A stretch of DNA of 59,351 nucleotides, from contig NZ_JAFZKX010000039.1 in the NCBI RefSeq assembly GCF_017551775.1, positions 1-59,351 of the forward strand. The letters run 5' to 3'. The notes beneath the pieces are model-generated. The model saw only the letters and a program-made list of their open reading frames with translations, was not told the DNA's origin and ran no database searches. Positions within the stretch are counted from its first letter, which is position 1; every line of letters begins with the position of its first letter. This document shows, piece after piece, positions 25,891-33,078 of this stretch. A program made the translations under genes and the position numbers. The DNA comes from Fibrobacter sp. Lineage in GTDB: Bacteria > Fibrobacterota > Fibrobacteria > Fibrobacterales > Fibrobacteraceae.

Positions 25891-26133
25891 TTACATCACC
25901 ACGTCGAGGACGGCGGGGATGATGGCGGTTACGACGACCCAGGGGTAGGAGAGAGCGCCGCGGAGCCATCCGGTCGTCTGAATCGGGGCTCGCTGGGCCG
26001 GGGCGACCCATTCCCTGCGCGATGCCGCCTTCACGGAAATATCGAGAGCGTCCACGATTTCCTCGACGGAGGAATCGAACCGGCTCTTGTTGGCCGTGGC
26101 CTGCGATACTATGTCCATGAAATTGCGTTTCAT
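25891..26133 (-). CDS. Small protein with one C-terminal membrane segment
   Basis: 80 residues. The N-terminal ~45 residues are polar and helical (FMDIVSQATANKS, SSVEEIVDALD). A single hydrophobic stretch ends the protein (PWVVVTAIIPAVLDVVM), so it may be tail-anchored. Start chosen at ATG 26131-26133 because AGGAAGAG sits 7 bases upstream; upstream Met codons lack this. No family recognised. It stands alone between folD and an intergenic region. Confidence 0.65.
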   Translation of the reverse strand: MKRNFMDIVSQATANKSRFDSSVEEIVDALDISVKAASRREWVAPAQRAPIQTTGWLRGALSYPWVVVTAIIPAVLDVVM

Positions 26134-26390
26134 AGCTATTCTCTTCCTACTCATAAAAATAGCAACCTCTCGGCCTCTTTGCAAGCCGTTTGTTTCTCGT
26201 TTTTTACAATGCGTGTTTTCCGTGAAATGCGTCACGCGATTCCAAGATGCCCTTTTTTGAGCGAAAAATGGCGTTTTTGGCGTAATTTGTACGAAAAATG
26301 CCGATTCCGGCCCGCAAAAGTGGTATTTTCCCTCCCGAAAATCCTATTTTTTTAGAAGTGCCCCTGGCCATACGATAAACGAGGTTTTTT
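26134..26390. other. Intergenic region upstream of the FKBP lipoprotein
   Basis: A 257-base divergent gap. It holds a direct repeat CGAAAAATG at 26262-26270 and 26292-26300, exactly 30 bases apart, and T-rich stretches. GAGG lies 6 bases before the 26391 ATG. No gene is seen. Confidence 0.4.
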
Positions 26391-27314
26391 ATGAAGTTTA
26401 CCCATTTTGCCCTTGCCGCCGTCTCCTGCGCAGCAGTGATTGCCTGCGGCGGTAACAAGAACGCTGTCCCCGAGACGGAACCGACTCCCGCTCCGGCCCC
26501 TGCCGCGGCTCCCGTGACCGAGAAGCCGATTTCCCTGGATAGCGCGGTCGACCGCTACAGCTATGCGCTCGGCATGGACCTGGGCAAGGCTATCGCGAAT
26601 ATCAGCGTGCCCCTCAAGCTCGACGTCATCATCGAGGCCATCAAGGACGAGGTGGATTCGAGCCGCAAGGTGCTCTTGGCGGATTCCGCTGCGGAAGCGG
26701 CCCTGCAGGACTTGCTCCTTAAGATGCAGCAGAAGAAGGAAGCCGACGAGAAGGCCGCCGCGAAGAAGGCGCTTGACGAACAGGCCGCGTTCCTCGCCAA
26801 GAACATCGTGGATTCCACGGTGAAGGTCACCACGAAGGGCGTGCAGTACAAGGTAATCAAGGACGGCGCGGGCATTACGCCCAAGGCCTCCGACAAGGTG
26901 CAGGTGCATTACGTCGGCGCCTTGCTCGACGGTACCGAGTTCGACAACAGCGTGAAGCGCGGCGAACCGCTCGAGTTCCCGGTAAGCGCGGTCATCGAGG
27001 GCTGGCAGGACCTGCTCCAGGTGATGAAGGAAGGCATGAAGGTGAAGGCCTGGATCCCGAGCGCCCTTGCCTACGGCGAGGCCGGCGTGCCGCCGATGAT
27101 TCCGGCGAATGCGCTCCTCGTGTTCGAAGTCGAGCTACTGAAGGTCTTTACCGAAACTCCGGCTGTCGATACGACTGCTGCTGCACCTGCTGAAGGCGCT
27201 GCTGACGCCGCGAAGCCGGAAGCTGCCGCTGTCGAAGAGGCGAAGCCCGCCCCCGAAGCAGCAAAACCCGCCACAAAGCCGACGAAGAAGGCCGAAAAGA
27301 AGGCGAAGAAGTAA
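26391..27314 (+). CDS. FKBP-type peptidyl-prolyl isomerase lipoprotein
   Basis: A 307-residue lipoprotein (AVIAC lipobox, Cys19) with an Ala/Pro/Thr linker, a helical FkpA-like N-terminal domain (DSAVDRYSYALGMDLG and the Lys/Glu/Ala helix near 100-135), and one FKBP domain (VHYVGALLDGTEFDNS, then WIPSALAYGEAG, near 165-245). The end is an Ala/Pro/Lys-rich tail (KPTKKAEKKAKK). FkpA/Mip relatives fold proteins in the periplasm; the lipid anchor puts this one on an envelope membrane. The argA-like gene starts 33 bases later with no terminator between. Confidence 0.93.
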   Translation: MKFTHFALAAVSCAAVIACGGNKNAVPETEPTPAPAPAAAPVTEKPISLDSAVDRYSYALGMDLGKAIANISVPLKLDVIIEAIKDEVDSSRKVLLADSAAEAALQDLLLKMQQKKEADEKAAAKKALDEQAAFLAKNIVDSTVKVTTKGVQYKVIKDGAGITPKASDKVQVHYVGALLDGTEFDNSVKRGEPLEFPVSAVIEGWQDLLQVMKEGMKVKAWIPSALAYGEAGVPPMIPANALLVFEVELLKVFTETPAVDTTAAAPAEGAADAAKPEAAAVEEAKPAPEAAKPATKPTKKAEKKAKK

Positions 27315-27347
27315 GCTTCCCGCTTTCGACTTTCTATCTTTTTCGAC

Positions 27348-28706
27348 ATGAACAAGTCTGCGTCTGATTTCTACTCTCAGCACTTCGAAGTCGCCGGATT
27401 CATCCGGGAAGTCTTCGGTTACATGGACCGGTTCAAGGGCCAGCTCTTCATCTTGAAGATTGACGACAGCCTGATGGACCACCCCCTGTTCCCGGTGCTC
27501 ATGCGAGATATCGCCCTGTTGCACAAGGCGGGTATCCGCATCATTATCGTGCCGGGTACGCGCAAGAGTATTGACGCGCAGCTCAAGGCTTGGGAAATCG
27601 AATCCAAGTTCCACGACGGCGTGCGGCTTACGAGCGAAGAAGCCCTGCCCCTTATCGAGCAGGCGTCTCTGGGCGTTGCCCAGCGCATCATGAGCCACCT
27701 CACGGCGAGCGGCCTCAGCGGTATCCAGGGTAACTGGGTGCTGGCGCGGAGCCTCGGCGTCATCGACGGCGTGGACTACATGAGGACGGGCCGGATCGAA
27801 CGCATCCAGCGCGACATCCTCGACCAGCTTTTGAACGAGAAGTTCGTGCCCATCATTCCGCCTATCGGCTGGAACAAGCTCGGGCACGCCTACAACATCA
27901 GCTCCACCGAACTTGCGACCGAAATCTGCAAGTACATGAAGGTGGGCAAGCTGTTCTTCATCGGTAACGAGAACGGTATCAAGCTCAAGGGGCTTGTGAC
28001 CGGCAAGAACACCAAGTACCTGGAACCCACCGAGTCGGGCGTGATTTCGGCTTTGGACGTGGACCAGGCGAAGGAACTTCTGGAACTCAATTCCGATATC
28101 CTGAACTTTGCGCAGATGGACTACCTGATGAACGCCATCCATGCCTGCGAGGCGGGCGCGAATCGCGTTCACCTCCTGAGCGGCGAGTTCCAGGGCAGCG
28201 TGCTGCAAGAAGTCTTCAGTGCGCGGGGTGACGGTACCATGGTGTATGCGAACCAGTACTCCAGTATCAGGCCCGCGAACATCGAGGACATCCCGGATAT
28301 CCTCCGGATTATGCAGGACTATATCGCGAAGGGCTACCTGGTGCCGCGCACGCAGGAAAGCATTTCCGAGAAGCTCAAGGATTACGTCGTCTACAGCATC
28401 GACAACAGCATTCACGGATGTGGCGCCTTGCACGCCTTCGAAGACGGCATGGCCGAAATCGCGGGCATTGCCGTGGGCGCGAACTACCGCAAGTCGGGCA
28501 TCGGCGACGCCATCGTGCGGCACTTGATTTCCATCGGCCGCATGAAGGGTTACAAGAAGCTCTTCTTGCTCACGACGCAGGCGCTCGATTGGTTCTACCC
28601 GTTCGGATTCGAAGACGGGACTGTCGAGGACTTGCCCAAGAGCAAGCGCGACAACTACAACCAGAAGCGGAATTCTCGTATCCTCGTGCTCCCTCTGGAG
28701 AAGTAA
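27348..28706 (+). CDS. argA: Amino-acid N-acetyltransferase (N-acetylglutamate synthase), ArgA-like
   Basis: A 452-residue protein with an N-terminal amino-acid-kinase-like domain (to ~300; IIIVPGTRKSI, NWVLARSLGVIDGVDY) and a C-terminal GNAT acetyltransferase domain (~305-450; AEIAGIAVGANYRKSGIGDAIV with the acetyl-CoA loop R-x2-G-I-G). This order and length match ArgA, which acetylates glutamate at the start of arginine synthesis. The kinase-like domain normally binds arginine for feedback. No other arg gene is adjacent. It follows the FKBP gene by 33 bases. Confidence 0.9.
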   Translation: MNKSASDFYSQHFEVAGFIREVFGYMDRFKGQLFILKIDDSLMDHPLFPVLMRDIALLHKAGIRIIIVPGTRKSIDAQLKAWEIESKFHDGVRLTSEEALPLIEQASLGVAQRIMSHLTASGLSGIQGNWVLARSLGVIDGVDYMRTGRIERIQRDILDQLLNEKFVPIIPPIGWNKLGHAYNISSTELATEICKYMKVGKLFFIGNENGIKLKGLVTGKNTKYLEPTESGVISALDVDQAKELLELNSDILNFAQMDYLMNAIHACEAGANRVHLLSGEFQGSVLQEVFSARGDGTMVYANQYSSIRPANIEDIPDILRIMQDYIAKGYLVPRTQESISEKLKDYVVYSIDNSIHGCGALHAFEDGMAEIAGIAVGANYRKSGIGDAIVRHLISIGRMKGYKKLFLLTTQALDWFYPFGFEDGTVEDLPKSKRDNYNQKRNSRILVLPLEK

Positions 28707-28716
28707 CACCCTACGT

Positions 28717-28750
28717 GTCATCCTGGAGGCCGAAGGCCGATAGGATCCAC
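28717..28750. repeat. GTCATCCTG-type REP-like intergenic element
   Basis: It begins GTCATCCTGGAGGCCGAAGG and ends with AGGATCCAC. ATCCT and AGGAT pair, as do GGCC stretches inside, forming an imperfect hairpin. Similar elements are scattered between genes in many bacteria. It lies between argA and the nitroreductase gene. Confidence 0.6.
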
Positions 28751-28765
28751 TAAAAGGTTAATACT

Positions 28766-29356
28766 ATGAATACGTTAGATGCTATTTTGACTCGTCGCAG
28801 TACGCGCAAGTTCCAGGCAAAGCCCGTGGAACTCGAGAAACTGCAGAAGATCGTGGAAGCGGGCCGCTTTGCGCCGACCGGCGGAAACTGCCAGAGCAAC
28901 CACTTCTTCGCCATTAGCAATCCCGATGTGCTCAGGAAGCTCGTGGAACTGGTGCAGTCCGCGTTCGCGGCCATGGAACTTCGCGAAGACCTCTACAAGA
29001 GTTTGCAGAATTCCATTCGCCTCTCGCAGAAGGGCGGCTACGTGTTCGACTACAATGCGCCCGCGCTTGTCGTGGTCGCATGCCAGAAGGATTACGGCAA
29101 CAACATGGCCGACGTTGCCTGTGCGCTCGAGAACATGATGGTGGCGGCGAACGAACTCGACCTCGGCAGCTGCTACATCAACCAGCTCAAATGGCTGAAC
29201 GAAGACCCGGCACTCCTTGCGTATTTCAAGGAACTCGGCCTCAAGGACAGCGAACGCATTTACGGTTCCGTGGCGATTGGCTACGCCGATACCGAAAGCG
29301 GCCTGCCTAACCGCAAGATGCCCGAGCGCGTTGGCAACGAAGCCGTGTTCATTTAA
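28766..29356 (+). CDS. Nitroreductase family protein
   Basis: A 196-residue FMN-dependent nitroreductase-fold protein. The start RRSTRKFQAKPVE carries the FMN phosphate-binding Arg-Arg-Ser-x-Arg pattern; FAPTGGNCQSNHFF and the later GSVAIGYAD near 170 are typical. The family reduces nitro compounds, quinones or flavins with NAD(P)H; the substrate is unknown. AAAGG precedes the ATG. The end overlaps the convergent hydrolase gene by 8 bases, so no terminator fits between them. Confidence 0.9.
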   Translation: MNTLDAILTRRSTRKFQAKPVELEKLQKIVEAGRFAPTGGNCQSNHFFAISNPDVLRKLVELVQSAFAAMELREDLYKSLQNSIRLSQKGGYVFDYNAPALVVVACQKDYGNNMADVACALENMMVAANELDLGSCYINQLKWLNEDPALLAYFKELGLKDSERIYGSVAIGYADTESGLPNRKMPERVGNEAVFI

Positions 29357-29948
29357 TACCGGTAATCCAGCGGTCTAAAAATTCCATTTGTTCTTCTGTG
29401 TGGAACCAGTGTTCTCCACCTTCCATTACGGTAAGGGTGGCGCCCGCCTTGTTTGCGAATTCCTGCATGGTTTCGAGTGTTGTCAAGTTGTCCTTTGAAC
29501 CGTACAGAATTTGCGTCGGGATGCGCCATTCGATTGGATTTTCGCGCACGTAGCAAAGGTATTCCCACGAAAGGTTTTCACCGAAATCCGTCGCGATTTC
29601 TTTCTTTTCGCGGAGAGTTTTTTCGGAGATGCCGGCCCACATCATCATGTCGCAAATCAATTTTTCCAGGTTGACCATCGGCGAAATGAAGAAGGCCTTT
29701 TTGATGGGCTTCTCGGCCAGCGCGTTCATCGAAAAGAATGCGCCGATGCTGTTGGCGATGAGGTAGACTTCGTCGTAGCCGTTTGCGACGGAATCGAAAT
29801 AGTCCGAGAATTCTTTCTTTGCGTCCCAAGGCGTGTTTGACTTGTAATCGAAACCAATCACATCGCAATCTGGGAACAAGCTTTTATAATGCAGCGCTTC
29901 GTCCGCGTTGCCGCCTTTCCCATGGATGTAAATAACGAGGTTTTTCAT
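29349..29948 (-). CDS. Small alpha/beta hydrolase
   Basis: 199 residues with no signal peptide: a cytoplasmic alpha/beta hydrolase. The oxyanion segment IYIHGKGGNADEA is near the start. The nucleophile elbow reads ANSIGA (Ser67), with Ala in place of the usual first Gly. The acid is in YGSKDNLT and the His in GGEHWFHT. Substrate unknown. AAGAG lies before the ATG. It overlaps the nitroreductase gene tail to tail by 8 bases. Confidence 0.85.
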   Translation of the reverse strand: MKNLVIYIHGKGGNADEALHYKSLFPDCDVIGFDYKSNTPWDAKKEFSDYFDSVANGYDEVYLIANSIGAFFSMNALAEKPIKKAFFISPMVNLEKLICDMMMWAGISEKTLREKKEIATDFGENLSWEYLCYVRENPIEWRIPTQILYGSKDNLTTLETMQEFANKAGATLTVMEGGEHWFHTEEQMEFLDRWITGIK

Positions 29949-30075
29949 TTTGAAAACTCTTGTGTGGTTGTCATTACAACTAAAATATTCGAAAGAAAAA
30001 TAGCTTTATTGTTCAATTAACTTTATTAAAAGATATATTTAAAAAGTGAATGATTGAGCTGCAAAGGATAATATT

Positions 30076-30993
30076 ATGATAGATAAAGACCTTGAGCCTT
30101 TGGTGAATATTGAGTTTTTAGATAAAAATCAAAAAAAAGGGTATGAATCTGAAAAACAAATGGCCTTTTATTTGAACCGAAAATTTTTTGATAATCAAGA
30201 AATTCATGTTCTGAATAATCTCTATATAAAGACTGTTGATGGTAAGAGCTATTTTCAAATAGACCATCTTGTCGTAACCAAATACTGTTTTGTCATAGTA
30301 GAATCGAAAACCTGCAATTCTCACTTGAAATTTGATCAGCACTTACAGTGGAGTTGCTATAGGCAAACAGAGAAAAAATGGGTTGGAATGAAAAGTCCAA
30401 TGAAACAGGCGGAAATGCAGGGTGATGCGTTGAGAAAGGTTCTGCAAGAAAAACGCCTGGAGTTGAGACAAAAATTTTTGCATATGCAAGGTGGTTTTTT
30501 GAATTTGCCGATTTATACGCTGGTTGCTATTTCGGATTCGGGGATAATTGATTATTGCTCTGAAAACGAGGATTACTGTAAGAATGTATTGAAGGCAGAT
30601 TTGATTCCAAATAGAATTCTTGAGATTTATGATTCTTACAAAAAAAGAGACACTGTAAAAAATCTTCTATTGGATCGAGAACCAGGTTATGTTCTGCCTG
30701 ATGAAGATGTAGGAAAGACGATTCAGTATATTGTCGGTTTACATCATGTAAAACCAGTGTATCGCAAAATAGAAGAAGTGAAAATTCCAATTTGCGATGT
30801 TTGCAAAAAAGCGTATGCCATTCAATACAATGGAACTTCAAAACAATATGAATTAATTTGTAAAGAATGTGGCTCAGTAAGAAAAATGAATTTCGAGTGC
30901 AAAAAATGCCGAGGTGAACTTAAAATTCATAAGTATAAAGAAACATTTGTTGTTGGCTGTGAACAATGCGATAATTATGGCAAATTATGCTAG
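30076..30993 (+). CDS. NERD-domain protein with C-terminal zinc ribbons
   Basis: 305 residues. The N-terminal half (~20-125) has the NERD nuclease-related pattern: GYESEKQMAFYL, then QIDHLVVTKYCFVIVESKT with the D-x-H/E-x-K core. The C-terminus holds four CxxC pairs (CDVC, CKEC, CKKC, CEQC), a double zinc ribbon. AAAGGA precedes the ATG by 7 bases. Base composition is clearly more AT-rich than neighbours, and codon use (AAA, GAA, ATT) differs, suggesting transfer. NERD proteins are linked to nuclease or defence roles, but none is proved here. A possible gene fragment follows (31000-31095). Confidence 0.8.
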   Translation: MIDKDLEPLVNIEFLDKNQKKGYESEKQMAFYLNRKFFDNQEIHVLNNLYIKTVDGKSYFQIDHLVVTKYCFVIVESKTCNSHLKFDQHLQWSCYRQTEKKWVGMKSPMKQAEMQGDALRKVLQEKRLELRQKFLHMQGGFLNLPIYTLVAISDSGIIDYCSENEDYCKNVLKADLIPNRILEIYDSYKKRDTVKNLLLDREPGYVLPDEDVGKTIQYIVGLHHVKPVYRKIEEVKIPICDVCKKAYAIQYNGTSKQYELICKECGSVRKMNFECKKCRGELKIHKYKETFVVGCEQCDNYGKLC

Positions 30994-30999
30994 GAATAA

Positions 31000-31095
31000 C
31001 CGGGACAAAAAATTGACGATTTTTCGCCTGTGAATGGAACGGAAATAGCTGAAGATATTTTGCCTGATATGCAGATTCCTGATTCTGCGGTTTAA
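31000..31095 (+). other. Possible remnant reading frame after the NERD gene
   Basis: A frame open from 31000 to the TAA at 31093-31095 encodes an acidic stretch (FSPVNGTEIAEDILPDMQ). It has no ATG or ribosome site and the AT-rich style of the NERD gene. Probably debris of a lost neighbour; could equally be chance. Confidence 0.2.
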
Positions 31096-31144
31096 GCTGT
31101 AGCACTAGAACTCGTTGTCCACTGCAGAACTATTGGCATGTTCG

Positions 31145-31173
31145 TTGCCTGCCTCCTGATATTTTTTTATAAT
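31145..31173 (+). promoter_or_regulatory. folE promoter, leaderless geometry
   Basis: TTGCCT (31145-31150), 17-base spacer, TATAAT (31168-31173), then 7 bases to ATG 31181. The best promoter in the window. No ribosome site lies between, so the mRNA probably begins at or near the start codon. Confidence 0.7.
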
Positions 31174-31180
31174 TGCTCGC

Positions 31181-31753
31181 ATGATGGATTTTAAGAAAAT
31201 GGAAGACGGCTTCCGGTTGATTCTGGAAGGCATGGGCGAGAATCCGGACCGCGAGGGGCTTGTCGATACGCCGAAGCGTGTTGCGAAGATGTATGCCGAA
31301 CTCATGACGGGCCTTTCGGGTGAAACCCGCGCCGAGGACATCCTGAAGACGCGTTTCCACGAGAAGTACGACGAGATGATTGTCGTCCCGAATATCGAAT
31401 TCGCGAGCATGTGCGAACATCACTTTTTGCCGTTCACGGGCCGCGCCCACGTGGCGTACATTCCGGGCGACTGCGTCGTTGGGCTTTCCAAGATCCCGAG
31501 GGTGGTGGAATACTACGCGCGCTTCCCGCAAATCCAGGAACGCATGACGCGCCAGATCGCTGAACTCATCCAGAAGGAACTGAACCCGAGGGGTGTCGCC
31601 GTGGTGCTCGAGGCGAGCCACATGTGCATGACGATGCGCGGCGTGAAGAAACCCGGCGCGACGATGGTCACGACCCAGCTTCTGGGGCGTTTCAAGACTG
31701 ATGAGAAGACCCGCGCGGAATTCATGGCGACCATCAATTCCTCGAAAAAGTAA
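31181..31753 (+). CDS. folE: GTP cyclohydrolase I
   Basis: A 190-residue FolE that converts GTP to dihydroneopterin triphosphate, the first step of folate and pterin synthesis. Zinc ligands are in CEHHF (Cys78, His81) and SHMCM (Cys149); also seen are [14 protein letters not shown] and [10 protein letters not shown]. Length is typical of the type I enzyme. Start is ATG 31181 (31184 also possible), 7 bases after a perfect -10 box. The glycogen synthase gene begins 30 bases later, so they may share a transcript. Confidence 0.96.
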   Translation: MMDFKKMEDGFRLILEGMGENPDREGLVDTPKRVAKMYAELMTGLSGETRAEDILKTRFHEKYDEMIVVPNIEFASMCEHHFLPFTGRAHVAYIPGDCVVGLSKIPRVVEYYARFPQIQERMTRQIAELIQKELNPRGVAVVLEASHMCMTMRGVKKPGATMVTTQLLGRFKTDEKTRAEFMATINSSKK

Positions 31754-31782
31754 ATTTAATGGTGTAACCGGAGATTTGTTGT

Positions 31783-33012
31783 ATGAACGCTGCTATTCTT
31801 ACCAATGAGTTTCCGCCGGATATTTACGGCGGCGCTGGCATCCACGTGAAGTTCCTGACGCAGGAACTTGCGAAACTTTGCCATGTCGAGGCCCGTTGCT
31901 TTGGTGACCAGGATGTCGATGAAGACAACATCCGCGCTCTCGGTTTCTCGCGCAAGCTGGGCCTCGATCCCAAGGACGACCGGTTCCAGAAGATTTTCAA
32001 GCCGCTCGATATCAACATCCAGTGGGCTGCCGAACTTGACGACATCGACGTGATTCATTGCCACACCTGGTACAGCCATTTTGGCGGCGTGCTCGCGAGC
32101 AGGCTTCTGCAGTGCCCGCTGATTCTCACGACGCATTCGCTGGAACCGCACCGCCCGTGGAAGGCGGAACAGCTGGGCAACGGCGGTTATGCCATGAGCT
32201 GCTGGATTGAACGCACGGCCTACGAGGCTGCCGACGGCGTGATCGCGGTGAGCGAGGGCATGAAGCGCGACGTGATGAAACTCTACGGCGTGCCCGAGGA
32301 CCGCGTGAAGGTTATCTACAACGGTATCGACCCGGACTTCTACGCGCCGACATTCGACGAGAGCATCCTGACCAAGTGGGGCGTGGATCCCAAGCGCCCG
32401 TACGTGCTGTTCGTGGGCCGCATTACGCGCCAGAAGGGCATTAGCCAGCTTATCCAGGCGATTCCGCAGATTGACAAGGGCGCCCAGGTGGTGCTCTGCG
32501 CGGGCGCTCCCGACACGATCGAACTTGCCGATGAATGCAAGAACCTCATTGAGGGCGTGCAGGCGACCCGCGATGGCGTGGTGTGGATTCAGGAAGCTAT
32601 CCCGCACGAGGAACTCCGCGTGCTCTACAGCCATGCGACCGTGTTTGCGACGCCTTCTCTGTACGAGCCGTTCGGTATCATCAACCTCGAAGCGATGAGC
32701 TGCGGTACCCCGGTGGTGGGTTCTGCGGTGGGCGGCATTCCCGAGATTATCGTGGACGGCGAAACCGGATTCCTGGTGCCGCTCAAGGCGAAGTCCGAGA
32801 CGGATTTTGAACCGGCCGACCCGAAGGCCTTCCAGACCGATTTTGCCAACAAGTTAAACAAGGTGCTCGCGAATCCGGAACTGGCGAAGAAGATGGGCGA
32901 GGTGAGCCGCAAGCGCGCTATCGACGTGTTCAGCTGGAAGTCCATTGCCAAGCAGACGTTCGACTTCTACCAGGAATGCATCGAACGCTACAAGCGCGAA
33001 GGCAAGCGCTAG
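31783..33012 (+). CDS. glgA: Glycogen synthase (GT4, GlgA of the Corynebacterium type)
   Basis: 409 residues of a GT-B glycosyltransferase. The start TNEFPPDIYGGAGIHV is the nucleotide-sugar loop of the ADP-glucose group; HCHTWYSHFGG, VIYNGIDPDFY, VGRITRQKG and the donor-binding EPFGIINLEAMSCGTPVV follow. This layout fits glycogen synthases of the actinobacterial GT4 type (TIGR02149) rather than the classical GT5 GlgA. Fibrobacter stores glycogen, so the role fits. GGAG precedes the ATG by 9 bases; the gene follows folE closely and ends with a strong bidirectional terminator at 33036. Confidence 0.88.
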   Translation: MNAAILTNEFPPDIYGGAGIHVKFLTQELAKLCHVEARCFGDQDVDEDNIRALGFSRKLGLDPKDDRFQKIFKPLDINIQWAAELDDIDVIHCHTWYSHFGGVLASRLLQCPLILTTHSLEPHRPWKAEQLGNGGYAMSCWIERTAYEAADGVIAVSEGMKRDVMKLYGVPEDRVKVIYNGIDPDFYAPTFDESILTKWGVDPKRPYVLFVGRITRQKGISQLIQAIPQIDKGAQVVLCAGAPDTIELADECKNLIEGVQATRDGVVWIQEAIPHEELRVLYSHATVFATPSLYEPFGIINLEAMSCGTPVVGSAVGGIPEIIVDGETGFLVPLKAKSETDFEPADPKAFQTDFANKLNKVLANPELAKKMGEVSRKRAIDVFSWKSIAKQTFDFYQECIERYKREGKR

Positions 33013-33035
33013 TCGAATTCGCTGCAAAAAAATTT

Positions 33036-33073
33036 CGGGTCGTCGCGGTTGAGCGGCGGCCCGTTTGCTTTTG
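33036..33073 (+). terminator. Bidirectional terminator between glgA and ygiQ
   Basis: An 11-bp stem with two G-T pairs (33036-33046, 33053-33063) is followed by TTTGCTTTT. On the minus strand the stem is followed by seven T. Confidence 0.85.
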
Positions 33074-33078
33074 TAGGG

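Noticed and set aside
31000-31095. Independent small gene after the NERD gene
   Set aside because: No start codon with a ribosome site, only a GTG at 31030; listed as a possible remnant instead of a CDS.
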